A stretch of 64,000 nucleotides of DNA from Streptomyces sp. WMMC940 (GTDB taxonomy: Bacteria > Actinomycetota > Actinomycetes > Streptomycetales > Streptomycetaceae): positions 806,001 to 870,000 of the forward strand of contig NZ_JAPZBC010000001.1 in assembly GCF_027460265.1 (NCBI RefSeq), written 5' to 3'. Of the stretch, positions 31,945-40,865 are shown in pieces. Positions within the stretch are counted from its first letter, which is position 1, and every line of letters begins with the position of its first letter. The notes under the pieces are model-generated. The model was given only the letters and a program-made list of their open reading frames with translations, searched no databases and had not been told where the DNA came from. A program made the translations under genes and the position numbers.

Positions 31945-33975
31945 TCAGCCCCCGTTCCGGCCGGTGGACGGCTCCCCGTGCACGTACCGGCCGAGGGCCA
32001 TCAGCGGGAAGACCTGCCGGTAGATGTGGTAGTTGATGGAGAAGTCCCAGGGGAAGCCGGTCCCGGTGAAGTACGGCTCGTCCCACGAGCCGTCCTCGCG
32101 CTGCGCGGCGGCGAGGTACGCGATGCCCCTCCCGACGGCCTTCCCGTCCCGCTCCCCCGCCGCGAGCAGCGCCAGCAGCGCCCAGCCGGTCTGGGAGGGC
32201 GTGGAGACGCCGCGGCCGATCCACGACTCCTCGCGGTACGAGCGCAGGTCCTCGCCCCAGCCGCCGTCGTCGTTCTGGACGGACTCCAGCCAGCCGACGG
32301 CCCGGCGGATCGCGGGGTGCGAGACGGGCACCCCGGCCGCGGTGAGTGCCGGGACGACCGCTCCCGTGCCGTAGAGGTGGTTGACGCCCCACCGCCCGAA
32401 CCAGGCGCCGTTCGGCTCCTGCTCGCGCAGCAGCCACTCGACTCCGCGGCGGGTGCGCGGGTGGTGGGCCCGTCCCTCGTGGGCCAGCATCTCCACGACG
32501 TGCGCCGTGACGTCGGCGGACGGCGGGTCGACGACCTCCCCGAAGTCGCAGAACGGCAGCCGGTTCGGGAAGGTGCCGGTGTTGTCGGCGTCGAACGCGC
32601 CCCAGGCGCCGTTCCTCGACTGCATCCCCAACGTCCAGTTGCCCGCCCGGGCGACCGCCTCCTCGACGCGGGTCGGGTCCGGGTGCTTCACCCGGCGCAG
32701 CGCGAGGACGACCTCGGCCGTGTCGTCGACGTCCGGGTAGTTGTCGTTGTGGAACTCGAACGCCCAGCCGCCGGGGGCGAGGCGCGGCCGGCGCACGGCC
32801 CAGTCGCCGGGCCGGGTGATCTGCTCGCCGAGCATCCAGTCGGCTGCCCTGACCAGTGCCGGGTGGTCCGCGGGCACCCCCGCGTCGGAGAGCGCGACGA
32901 CGGTCAGGCAGGTGTCCCACACGGGCGACTGGCAGGCCTCGATCATCCTGGCGGGGCCGTCGGTACGGCCCGCCGGCCCGGTGGCCTCGTCCCGCCACAC
33001 GGCGAAGCGGTCCAGCGACTCCAGTCCGGCGCGCATCACCGGGTGGTCGAGGTCGTAGCCGAGCAGGTGGAGGGCGATCACGGAGTAGACGGCCGGCGGC
33101 TGGATGCCGCCCCAGCAGCCGTCGTTCTCCTGCCGCTCGATGATCCAGCGGGCGGCGCTGTTCATCGCCGCGCGGCGCAGTGGACGCAGGGCCACCTTGT
33201 GGTAGCCGCGCAGCAGCCGGTCGAGGCGCTGGAAGACCCCGTCCCAACTGGTCGCCGGAGCCAGGAGACGGGGCGGGTTGGGGTTGTGGCGGTCCGTGTG
33301 GAGCTCGTCGAGCGCGAACGGCGCGGGCCGTACGGGCCGCTTCGCCGAGACGACGGTCAGCGGCACGATGGTCTGGCGGGCCCAGCAGCCGAAGTCGTAG
33401 ATGTTGAGCGGGAACCACGAGGGCAGATAGATGATCTCCGGCGGCAGCTCGGGCAGGTCCTCCCACTTCCACCAGCCGAAGAGCGCCAGCCAGACGCGGG
33501 TGAAGACGCGGCTCGCGGCGATGCCGCCCTGCGCCCGGACCCAGGCCGCGGCGCGCTCCATGTGCGGATCGTCGGGGCGGTCGCCGGCGAGGCGCAGGGC
33601 GACGTACGCCTCGATGGTGGTGGAGAGTTCGCCGGGACCGCCGTAGAAGGTGGCCCAGGTTCCGTCCGCGCGCTGCTCGCCGCGGATGAAGACGGCGGCG
33701 GCGGCGGTGGTCTTCTCGTCCTGGATCCCGAGGAACTGACGGAGCAGCAGGTCCTCGGCGTCCATGGTGACGTTGGTCTCGAGGTCGGCCTTCCACCAGC
33801 CCTGCGCGTCCTGCCTGCCGAGCAGGTGCTCGACGGAGCGCTGCGCCGTCAGCAGAGCGGTGGTGTCGAGGTCTCCGGAGTCCTCCGGAGCGGGACGGTG
33901 ATCGGTCGTACGTTCGCTGGCCGAGGCTGCGCGGGGCGCGGGGGCCCCGCCGCTTCCGTCGGTCGTCGCTGTCAT
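31945..33975 (-). CDS. shc: Squalene-hopene cyclase
   Basis: 676-aa membrane-bound triterpene cyclase producing hopene/hopanol from squalene. The protonating motif is DVDDTA (PDVDDTAEVV). Many QW repeats are visible (QGWWKADLET, DGTWATFYGG, DGCWGGIQPP, GAWGAFDADN, GAWFGRWGVN, DGGWGEDLRS, DGSWDEPYF), along with FPWDFSINYHIYRQVFPL at the end. ATG 33975 has AAGGGG upstream. It is separated from the prenyl synthase gene by 137 nt containing a strong hairpin. Confidence 0.96.
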   Translation of the reverse strand: MTATTDGSGGAPAPRAASASERTTDHRPAPEDSGDLDTTALLTAQRSVEHLLGRQDAQGWWKADLETNVTMDAEDLLLRQFLGIQDEKTTAAAAVFIRGEQRADGTWATFYGGPGELSTTIEAYVALRLAGDRPDDPHMERAAAWVRAQGGIAASRVFTRVWLALFGWWKWEDLPELPPEIIYLPSWFPLNIYDFGCWARQTIVPLTVVSAKRPVRPAPFALDELHTDRHNPNPPRLLAPATSWDGVFQRLDRLLRGYHKVALRPLRRAAMNSAARWIIERQENDGCWGGIQPPAVYSVIALHLLGYDLDHPVMRAGLESLDRFAVWRDEATGPAGRTDGPARMIEACQSPVWDTCLTVVALSDAGVPADHPALVRAADWMLGEQITRPGDWAVRRPRLAPGGWAFEFHNDNYPDVDDTAEVVLALRRVKHPDPTRVEEAVARAGNWTLGMQSRNGAWGAFDADNTGTFPNRLPFCDFGEVVDPPSADVTAHVVEMLAHEGRAHHPRTRRGVEWLLREQEPNGAWFGRWGVNHLYGTGAVVPALTAAGVPVSHPAIRRAVGWLESVQNDDGGWGEDLRSYREESWIGRGVSTPSQTGWALLALLAAGERDGKAVGRGIAYLAAAQREDGSWDEPYFTGTGFPWDFSINYHIYRQVFPLMALGRYVHGEPSTGRNGG

Positions 33976-34020
33976 GGCTTCCCCTTCGTGCAGTCGGACG
34001 TGCTGCTTCGGGTCTGCCGT

Positions 34021-34047
34021 CGGCCGGTGCCGGGAGGGCACCGGCCG
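34021..34047 (-). other. Hairpin in the leader between prenyl synthase and shc
   Basis: A perfect 11-bp stem (CGGCCGGTGCC) with a 5-nt loop lies 45 nt upstream of the shc ATG and 66 nt after the prenyl-synthase stop. It could be a terminator, attenuator or processing site; it has no U-tract. Confidence 0.6.
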
Positions 34048-34112
34048 GCGACTGCGAACTCATATGCGATTGATCGTGGTCATCTCCGTCGGTGCCGTCC
34101 GCGGCCCGGTGC

Positions 34113-35213
34113 TCATCTCTTGCGTACGACGACGAAGTCGGCGAGGGCCACGAGCTGTGCCCTGACGCGCTCGGGCATGTCGACCCGGTCCAGCGCCTCC
34201 ACGGCGACGGCGTGCTGCCTGCGGGCCTCCTGCGAGGTCCAGTCGCGACCGCCGGCCTCCTCGATCAGCGCCGCCCGGGCGGCGAACTCCTCCTCGGAGA
34301 AGCTGTCGAAGTCATTGCTCTTGGCGTCGGCGGCGAGCAGTTCCCCGAGCCGCCGCGACGCGGGGCCGCCCGCGGCGAGCGCGGCGACGACGGGCAGGGA
34401 CTTCTTGCGCTGGCGCAGATCGCTCCAGGTCTGCTTGCCGGTGGCCTCCGGGTCGCCCCAGATGCCCAGCAGGTCGTCCACGGCCTGGAAGGCGAGCCCG
34501 AGGTGGTGGCCGTACGCCTCCAGGGTGTCGGCGGTGCGGTCGTCGGCGCCGCCGAGGACCGCACCGATGGAGACGGCGCAGGCGAGCAGGGCGCCCGTCT
34601 TGTTGCCCTCCATCTCCAGGCACTCCTCGACGGTGACGCGCTCGCGGTGCTCGTAGGAGATGTCCAGGGCCTGGCCGTCGATGAGCTTGCGGGTGGCGGT
34701 GGTGAGCCGGCGGGTGGCGCGGCCGGCCTCCACGGTGCCGAGCTCCAGCAGGATCTCGTTGGCGAGGGCGAAGAGCGCGTCGCCGACGAGGATGGCCTGC
34801 GCGGGCCCGTGCACCTTCCATACCGTGTCGCGGTGGCGGCGCTGCTCGTCACCGTCCATCAGGTCGTCGTGGAGCAGCGAGAAGTTGTGCACCAGTTCGA
34901 CGGCGACGGCACCGGGGATGCCCACCTCGGGCGCGGCCCCGGCGGCCTCGGCGGACAGCAGCGCCAACGCCGGGCGTACGGCCTTGCCGCCGTCGCCGTC
35001 CGCGGGACGGCCGTGCGCGTCGATCCAGCCGAAGTGGTAGGCGGCGACGGTGTCCATGGGGGGCGCGAGCCTGTCAACGGCAGCTCGCAGCACCGGGGTG
35101 GACATCGTCCGCCCGCGCTCGAGCAGCGCGGTGACGGCCTCGGTGTCGACAGCCGGGTTCGCCGAAGGCGCAGTCGGCACTTTCTCTCCTCTGGTTCCGG
35201 ACGTGGGTCTCAT
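34113..35213 (-). CDS. Polyprenyl (probably farnesyl) diphosphate synthase
   Basis: 366-aa trans-prenyltransferase. The first Asp-rich motif is LLHDDLMDGDEQRR and the second FQAVDDLLGIWGD. GGKAVRPALALLSAEA and TGALLACAVSIG complete the family pattern. In the hopanoid operon it should supply farnesyl diphosphate for HpnC/HpnD. Residues before the first Asp motif (VHNFSLLH) would set chain length but are not decisive. ATG 35213 overlaps hpnE by 4 nt and has GAGGAGG upstream; an in-frame GTG at 35180 also has AGGAGA and is an alternative. Confidence 0.9.
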   Translation of the reverse strand: MRPTSGTRGEKVPTAPSANPAVDTEAVTALLERGRTMSTPVLRAAVDRLAPPMDTVAAYHFGWIDAHGRPADGDGGKAVRPALALLSAEAAGAAPEVGIPGAVAVELVHNFSLLHDDLMDGDEQRRHRDTVWKVHGPAQAILVGDALFALANEILLELGTVEAGRATRRLTTATRKLIDGQALDISYEHRERVTVEECLEMEGNKTGALLACAVSIGAVLGGADDRTADTLEAYGHHLGLAFQAVDDLLGIWGDPEATGKQTWSDLRQRKKSLPVVAALAAGGPASRRLGELLAADAKSNDFDSFSEEEFAARAALIEEAGGRDWTSQEARRQHAVAVEALDRVDMPERVRAQLVALADFVVVRKR

Positions 35214-36637
35214 GCCGCCTCCTCGAGCGGATGTTCGTGGCGGCGGCCGAGGGCTGCGAGCGCGGCACCGGCGGCGCTCAGTCCGCTGCGCACGGCGCCC
35301 TCCATGGTCGCGGGCCAGCCGGTGGCGGTCCACGACCCGGCCAGGCAGAGGCCGGGGGCGTTGGTACGGGCGGCGGGCCGGAGCCTACCGACACCGGGGG
35401 CGGGGGCGAAGGTCGCCGTGCGTTCCCTGGTGACGAAGAAGTCCCGTACCCGCGCCCCGCGGGTCGCGGGCAGCAGCCGTTCCAGCTCGGGTAGATAGCG
35501 CTCGCGCAGTACGGGGACGGGGGTGTCGATCTCGTCCTCGGCGGCGGACTGGGACAGGGCCAGGTACTGTCCGGCGCTTCGCGCGTCGCCCCCGGGTCCC
35601 CCCGGCACGCCCGCCGACAGGCCGGAGGCGTCGGTGCGGTCGAAGACCCACTGGACGGGGCTGCCCAGCGCGGCGAAGAAGGGCCGGCGCAGCACGCGGC
35701 GGTCGTAGACCACGTGCAGGTTGAGGATCGGCGCGGTCCCGATGCCGAGCAGCCGGTCCGGGTCGTCCAGGGCGCCCTCGGGGAGCAGTGCGTGCGCCTC
35801 GCGCTGCGGTACCGCGAGGACGACGGCGTCCGCGGCCAGCCGGCCGGTGCCTGCCGTGACGTTCCAGCGCCCGTCGTCCGCCCGGGCGACCTCGCTGACG
35901 CGCGTGCGCAGTTCGGTGCGGACGCCGGCCGTGTCGAGGGCCTTGCGGGCCAGGGTGTCGTGCAGTTCTCCGAGCGGGACCCGGGCCCAGCCGATGTCGG
36001 CGGCACCGGGGTCGGAGAGCAGCCCGGTCCTGAAGACCATCGCGGCGAGGGCCATGGAGGCGTTCGGCGCGGTGGCGTTGAGGGTGGCGACCCCGACCAG
36101 GTCCCAGAGGGCCTCGACGGCTCGCGGGGACTGGCCGTGGCGGCGCAGCCAGGTGGCGAAGTCGATGCCGTCGAGGGCGGGGTCGGCGGGGTCGAGTCCC
36201 TTCAGTGCGAACGCGGCGCGCCCGACGGCGGCCCGCTCGGCGAGGGAGAGGTGGGGGTAGCCCGCGAGGCTCGCGGCGAGGTGCAGGGGCACCGGCAGGG
36301 CGGTGCGGCGCAGCCGCCCGAGGCGGGGGCCCCTGGGGTGGGCCGCGTCGAGGACGGGCACGTCGAGGCGCGGCTGGAGCGGCGCGAGGCGGGCGCCGTC
36401 GACGCGGTCGAGGAACCAGCGGTACGCGGTGCAGCAGCGCAGGTAGACGTGCTGGCCGTTGTCGACGGTCAGCTCGCCGCGCCGGAAGGAGAAGGCGAGT
36501 CCGCCGAGCCGGGGCCGGTTCTCCAGGAGCGTGACGCGCAGACCGGCGTCGGCGAGGCGGAGTGCGGCGGTCACACCGGCGAGTCCGCCCCCGACGACGA
36601 CGGCGTGCTGCTCGGAGGTGCTGTCCCGGTACGTCAC
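35210..36637 (-). CDS. hpnE: Hydroxysqualene dehydroxylase
   Basis: 475-aa FAD-dependent amine-oxidase-like protein. The dinucleotide motif VVVGGGLAGVTAALRLADAG is at the N-terminus. LLENRPRLGGLAFSF binds FAD, and the C-terminal GLCLAGSWTATGWPATMEGA closes the FAD site. HpnE reduces hydroxysqualene to squalene, the last of the three HpnC-D-E steps. The start is GTG 36637 with GGAGG 4 nt upstream; the longer open frame is a shadow running into hpnD. Confidence 0.92.
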   Translation of the reverse strand: MTYRDSTSEQHAVVVGGGLAGVTAALRLADAGLRVTLLENRPRLGGLAFSFRRGELTVDNGQHVYLRCCTAYRWFLDRVDGARLAPLQPRLDVPVLDAAHPRGPRLGRLRRTALPVPLHLAASLAGYPHLSLAERAAVGRAAFALKGLDPADPALDGIDFATWLRRHGQSPRAVEALWDLVGVATLNATAPNASMALAAMVFRTGLLSDPGAADIGWARVPLGELHDTLARKALDTAGVRTELRTRVSEVARADDGRWNVTAGTGRLAADAVVLAVPQREAHALLPEGALDDPDRLLGIGTAPILNLHVVYDRRVLRRPFFAALGSPVQWVFDRTDASGLSAGVPGGPGGDARSAGQYLALSQSAAEDEIDTPVPVLRERYLPELERLLPATRGARVRDFFVTRERTATFAPAPGVGRLRPAARTNAPGLCLAGSWTATGWPATMEGAVRSGLSAAGAALAALGRRHEHPLEEAA

Positions 36638-36740
36638 ATGACCTCCCCGGCGGCGGGGAGGGCACCCGGAACCGTCGCGGCGCGCCGTACCGTCGCGCGA
36701 GGCCCGGCGGCCGTACGGCGCCGGGGATGCCTCAGCCGGG

Positions 36741-37694
36741 TCATCGGACGCGCCTCCTGACGGCCGTGCGGGAGATGTGTCGCGCGTCGAGGCCGGAGAG
36801 GCCGCGCACGGCGACGTAGGCCTTCTCCCGGCCGGGCAGGGAGACTCGGCCGCGCAGGACGGCCATGGGGTCGCGCTCGATGCGGTCGAGCAGCCGGCGG
36901 TAGATCCCGGCCATGGCGGCCACGCAGGCGCCGCTGCGCCGGTCCAGCATGGGCAGCAGCCGGTAGCCCTCGGCGAACAGCCCCCGGGCGCGCCGTACCT
37001 CGAAGTGGACGAGTCCGGTGAAGTCGGCCCCGGACGGCGGGATCGCGCGGTGGAATCCGTCGGTGCAGCCGAACTTGGCGAGGTCGTCGGTCGGCAGGTA
37101 CGTCCGGCCGTTGCTCGCGTCCTCGCGGACGTCGCGCAGGATGTTGGTGAGTTGGAGGGCCAGTCCGAGGGTGTCGGCGTACTCGGAGGCCCGTTCGGCG
37201 CCGCGTGCGCCGGGCAGGGTGCCGAACACGCCCAGGGAGAGCCGTCCGATGGCGCCCGCGACACACCGGCAGTAGACCTTGAGGTCGTCCCAGGTCTCGT
37301 AGGTCTCGCCGCGGACGTCCATGAGGACCCCGTCGATGAGCTCGTCGAGGGCGTCGAGGGGGATGGGGAAGCGGTGCGCCGCGTCCGCGAGGGCCACGGC
37401 GACCGGGTCCGTGTCGTCCTCGTCCACCGCCCCGTCGCGGATCCTGCCGAGGAGCTCGCGGGTCCCTTCGAGCCGGTCCCGCTTCGCGGCCTCCCCGAGG
37501 AGGCCGTCGCCGATGTCGTCGACGCGCCGCGAGAAGGCGTAGAGCGCGGACATGGCCTGGCGCTTGTCGGCGGGCAGGAGCCTGATGCCGTACGCGAAGT
37601 TGCGCGCCTGCGTCCCGGTGACGGCCTCGCAGTAGCTGTACGCGGCCCGCACCGGCGAGGACATGTGTGTGAACTCCTCCATGCTCCGGCTCAC
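36741..37694 (-). CDS. hpnD: Presqualene diphosphate synthase
   Basis: 317-aa squalene/phytoene-synthase-family enzyme joining two farnesyl diphosphates to presqualene diphosphate. The Asp motifs are RRVDDIGDG (first) and TNILRDVREDASNGRTYLP (second), with YCRCVAGAIGRLSLGVFG between them. GTG 37694 overlaps the hpnC stop. In-frame ATG 37664 has a better ribosome site (GGAGGAG, 9 nt) and may be the true start. Its C-terminus ends in an Arg-rich tail. Confidence 0.92.
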   Translation of the reverse strand: MSRSMEEFTHMSSPVRAAYSYCEAVTGTQARNFAYGIRLLPADKRQAMSALYAFSRRVDDIGDGLLGEAAKRDRLEGTRELLGRIRDGAVDEDDTDPVAVALADAAHRFPIPLDALDELIDGVLMDVRGETYETWDDLKVYCRCVAGAIGRLSLGVFGTLPGARGAERASEYADTLGLALQLTNILRDVREDASNGRTYLPTDDLAKFGCTDGFHRAIPPSGADFTGLVHFEVRRARGLFAEGYRLLPMLDRRSGACVAAMAGIYRRLLDRIERDPMAVLRGRVSLPGREKAYVAVRGLSGLDARHISRTAVRRRVR

Positions 37695-38614
37695 CCCTCT
37701 CTACGCGCTCTGTGCAGGACGGCTGCCACTTCACGCATCAGCCGGGGCCTGGTGGGCCCGGGCGGCCCGGGGAGGACGTCGTGGCCCGCGGCCTCGATCG
37801 CGGCGAGGGCGGCGCGTCCCCCGGCGACGAAGCCGGCGAGCAGCAGCCTGAGTCTGCCGTGCACGCTTCCCACGAGCGGGACGCCCTCCTCCAGCAGCAG
37901 TGCGGCCCGTGCGGCCTCGTGGGCGACCAGGGCGCGTACGGGCGCGCTCGCGGTCGGGGCCGCCAGGTCGTCCTCGGTGACGCCGAACCGCTGCATGTCG
38001 TCGGCGGGCAGGTAGACCCGGTCCGCGGCCAGGTCCTCGGCGACGTCCTGGAGGTGCTCGACGATCTGCAGGGCGGTGCACACGGCGTCGGACCGGCGGA
38101 TCCGTTCGGGACTGGCCGTACCGGTGATGGCCAGGACGAGCCGGCCGACGGGGTTGGCGGAGAGCTCGCAGTAGCGCGTGAGGTCGCCCCAGGTCCGGTA
38201 GCGGCGGACGAGCTGGTCCTGGCGGTTGGCCTCGATCAGGCCGAGGAACGGCTCCGGGGTGAGCGCGCGGCGGCGCACGGTCGGCACCAGCGCCCGCAGC
38301 AGGGGGTGGCGCGGGCCGCCGTCGCCGCCGCCGGGAAAGATCCGCCGCAGATCGGCCTCGAAGGCGTCGAGCATCGCGAGCCGGTCGTCGCTCCGGGAGG
38401 GGTCGAGGCCGAGCCACCGGGCGTCCGCTCCGCCCGGGGCGAGGTCGCCGTCGCCGATGTCGTCGACGAGCCGGGCGTAGCCGTAGACGGCCATGAGGTC
38501 GCCGCGCCAGGCGCGCGGCAGGAAGAAGGGGGCCACGGGGAAGTTCTCGTCCGCGGCCTTGGCGAGGGTGGTGCGCGTGGAGGCGTCGGGGCGCACCTGC
38601 CGGGTACCTGTCAC
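37691..38614 (-). CDS. hpnC: Hydroxysqualene synthase
   Basis: 307-aa squalene-synthase-like enzyme that converts presqualene diphosphate to hydroxysqualene. The first Asp motif is RLVDDIGDGD and the second EHLQDVAEDLAADRVYLP. FFLPRAWRGDLMAVYGYARL at the front is typical of HpnC. GTG start without any Shine-Dalgarno sequence; it overlaps the stop of a 20-codon upstream frame (38611-38673), suggesting translational coupling. A TAGGAT -10-like hexamer on the minus strand lies at 38713-38718. First biosynthetic gene of the hopanoid operon. Confidence 0.92.
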   Translation of the reverse strand: MTGTRQVRPDASTRTTLAKAADENFPVAPFFLPRAWRGDLMAVYGYARLVDDIGDGDLAPGGADARWLGLDPSRSDDRLAMLDAFEADLRRIFPGGGDGGPRHPLLRALVPTVRRRALTPEPFLGLIEANRQDQLVRRYRTWGDLTRYCELSANPVGRLVLAITGTASPERIRRSDAVCTALQIVEHLQDVAEDLAADRVYLPADDMQRFGVTEDDLAAPTASAPVRALVAHEAARAALLLEEGVPLVGSVHGRLRLLLAGFVAGGRAALAAIEAAGHDVLPGPPGPTRPRLMREVAAVLHRARREG

Positions 38615-38673
38615 TGCGGGCTGCCAGGTGCGGGGACGGCACTGCCCACGCGGAGCTGGAGATCTTCCGTCAT
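38611..38673 (-). CDS. Putative 20-aa leader peptide upstream of hpnC
   Basis: ATG 38673 opens a 20-codon frame (MTEDLQLRVGSAVPAPGSPQ) whose TGA overlaps the hpnC GTG. hpnC itself has no ribosome-binding site, so reinitiation from this frame would explain its translation. GGGAG lies about 11 nt upstream of the ATG, which is far. Coding potential is unproven. Confidence 0.45.
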   Translation of the reverse strand: MTEDLQLRVGSAVPAPGSPQ

Positions 38674-39057
38674 GGCCGTCACATCTCCCGTTCTACACTG
38701 CCGACCCAATACATCCTATTTCGGACACGCCGCCGGTCCCCACGAGGGGCTTGGCCGTCCGGCAGCCGGGATACCTCAGGGTGCATCGCCCCACTTGCCG
38801 TGAATCAGCACCGGTACAGCTTACGTTCCGCATCGTCCCCGAACTCGGCGGGGCACCTGCGCGTCGCGGGAGCAGGGCGACACCCCGCCAACCTCCGCAG
38901 GGGGAACGGCAGGTGACGGCCGGTCGCGGCAGCACCGCCCTCCCGCCCGTCCTCGTCGCCGGGGCCCGGCGGGACCTCGCCGTGCGAGGCCCCGCCGCAA
39001 CGGTCCGGACGTCCGCAACGGGCTGCCGGGGGCCCCTCGGTCACCGCGGGGGACCGC
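38674..39057. other. Intergenic region between hopanoid and envelope operons
   Basis: About 380 bp. It holds the hopanoid promoter region (minus strand, TAGGAT at 38713-38718) and the terminator of the envelope operon (38968-38996). No further gene is supported. Confidence 0.6.
38968..38996 (-). terminator. Hairpin terminator of the envelope operon
   Basis: A 13-bp stem with one mismatch (GGCGGGACCTCGC against GCGAGGCCCCGCC) and loop CGT lies 62 nt after the ABC ATPase stop. Confidence 0.7.
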
Positions 39058-39858
39058 CTACTTCCCGGTCTCCTTCTCGTACGCCTTGATGACCTCGTCG
39101 GTCGGGCCGTCCATCAGGAGCTCGCCCTTCTCCAGCCAGAGGACCCGGTCGCAGGTGTCCCGGATCGACTTGTTGCTGTGGCTGACCAGGAAGACCGTTC
39201 CCGCCTCCTTCCGCAACTCCCGGATGCGCTCCTCGGAGCGGATCTGGAACTTGCGGTCACCGGTGGCCAGCGCCTCGTCGATCATCAGTACGTCGTGGTT
39301 CTTGGCCGCGGCGATCGCGAACCGGAGCCGGGCGCCCATGCCGGAGGAGTACGTGCGCATCGGCAGGGTGATGAAGTCGCCCTTCTCGTTGATGCCGGAG
39401 AAGTCGACGATGTCCTGGTAGCGGCCGCGGATCTCCTCACGCGACATGCCCATGGCCAAGCCACCGAGGATGACGTTCCGCTCACCGGTCAGATCGCCCA
39501 TGAGGGCGGCGTTGACACCCAGCAGGGACGGCTGGCCGTCCGTGTAGACCTTGCCGCTCTCGGTGGGCAGCAGTCCCGCGATCGCACGCAGCAGCGTCGA
39601 CTTCCCGGAGCCGTTCGTACCGATGAGACCGATGGCCTCGCCGCGGTAGGCGGTGAAGGAGACGCCCCGGACGGCGTGGACCTTGCGGACGCCGCGGGAC
39701 TCCCCGCGGTCGCGCCGCAGGATCCGGCTCAGCGCGGCGGTCGCGCTGCCCTTGCCGCCGCTGCCGCCGTTGACGCGGTACACGATGTGCACGTCGTCGG
39801 CGACGACGGTGGGCACGCGGGCGTCGCGCGGATCCTCGAGGTGGTCAGCCACGGCCAT
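39058..39858 (-). CDS. ABC transporter ATPase, TagH/Wzt type
   Basis: 266-aa ATP-binding subunit of a polysaccharide/teichoic-acid exporter. Walker A is GTNGSGKST, the signature motif is the variant YSSGMGARL typical of TagH/Wzt/RfbE proteins, and Walker B is VLMIDEALATGD. The early segment (VHAVRGVSFTAYRGEAIGL) matches TagH. It has no C-terminal substrate-binding extension. It overlaps the permease gene by 14 nt and should power export of the envelope molecule made by the upstream enzymes. Confidence 0.9.
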   Translation of the reverse strand: MAVADHLEDPRDARVPTVVADDVHIVYRVNGGSGGKGSATAALSRILRRDRGESRGVRKVHAVRGVSFTAYRGEAIGLIGTNGSGKSTLLRAIAGLLPTESGKVYTDGQPSLLGVNAALMGDLTGERNVILGGLAMGMSREEIRGRYQDIVDFSGINEKGDFITLPMRTYSSGMGARLRFAIAAAKNHDVLMIDEALATGDRKFQIRSEERIRELRKEAGTVFLVSHSNKSIRDTCDRVLWLEKGELLMDGPTDEVIKAYEKETGK

Positions 39859-40774
39859 AGCGCTCCTCCGCCTTCCAGAAGTACACGAACCCGGCGACTC
39901 CCAGCAGCAGCGACCACAGCCCGCCGGCCATCCACACGTGCGCGGGCAGGTTCGACGAGTCGTACCCGTCGATCAGGGCGAAGCGGATCAGGTCCATGTA
40001 GATCGCAGCGGGGTTGTACATCAGGACCTCGGCGATCCACGCGGGCTTGTCCGCGAGCATCACCTTGATCGAGAACATGACGCCCGAGCCGTACATCCAG
40101 GTCCGCATGATGAAGGGCATCAGCTGGGCGAGGTCGGGCGTCTTGCTGCCCATCCGCGCCATGATCAGCGCCAGCCCGACGTTGAAGACGAACTGCAGCC
40201 CCAGGGCCGGCAGCACCAGCAGCCAGCTCAGCGAGGGGTAGCTGCCGAACGCGACCACGATCAGCACGAGGACGATCATGGAGAAGAGCAGTTGCTGGAG
40301 CTGCTGCAGCGCGAACGAGATCGGCAGCGAGGCCCGCGGGAAGTGCAGGGCCCGCACCAGTCCCAGGTTCCCGGAGATCGCCCGGACACCGGCCATGACC
40401 GACGTCTGCGTGAACGTGAACACGAACACGCCCGTCACCAGGAACGGGATGTAGACCTCCTTCTCCATCCCGCGGCCCGCGCCGAGGATGAGGCCGAAGA
40501 TCAGGTAGTACACGAGAGCGTTCAGCAGCGGCGTCGCGACCTGCCACAGCTGGCCGAGCTTCGCCTGGCTGTACTGGGCGGTCAGCTTCGCCTGGGAGAA
40601 AGCCAGGATGAAGTGCCGGCGGCCCCAGAGCTGCCTGACGTATTCGACCAGCCCGGGGCGGGCACCGCTCACCGACAGGCCGTACTTGGCGGCCAGCTCC
40701 GCCGGTGCCAGACCGTCGTCGGGAGACGGGCGAGCGCTCGTGGCGATCGCGCCGTCGTGGGTTGTGTCACTCAC
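39845..40774 (-). CDS. ABC transporter permease, TagG/Wzm type
   Basis: 309-aa ABC-2-type permease. The cytoplasmic N-terminus contains HFILAFSQAKLTAQYSQAKL. About six membrane helices follow, with the family's LGQLWQVATPLLNALVYYLIFG and the re-entrant region MYNPAAIYMDLIRFALI. With the ATPase it forms an exporter for a lipid-linked glycan or teichoic-acid-like polymer. It is separated from the glycosyltransferase gene by a 91-nt gap, the only sizeable gap in the operon. Confidence 0.9.
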   Translation of the reverse strand: MSDTTHDGAIATSARPSPDDGLAPAELAAKYGLSVSGARPGLVEYVRQLWGRRHFILAFSQAKLTAQYSQAKLGQLWQVATPLLNALVYYLIFGLILGAGRGMEKEVYIPFLVTGVFVFTFTQTSVMAGVRAISGNLGLVRALHFPRASLPISFALQQLQQLLFSMIVLVLIVVAFGSYPSLSWLLVLPALGLQFVFNVGLALIMARMGSKTPDLAQLMPFIMRTWMYGSGVMFSIKVMLADKPAWIAEVLMYNPAAIYMDLIRFALIDGYDSSNLPAHVWMAGGLWSLLLGVAGFVYFWKAEERYGRG

Positions 40775-40865
40775 AAGTCGAGACTTTCGTGTTCAAGATG
40801 CGCGGCTTGGGCCTCAGGTGGCGGCCGGGTCCCGGAGTACGCCCGATGCTCTCAGATCCCGGCGG

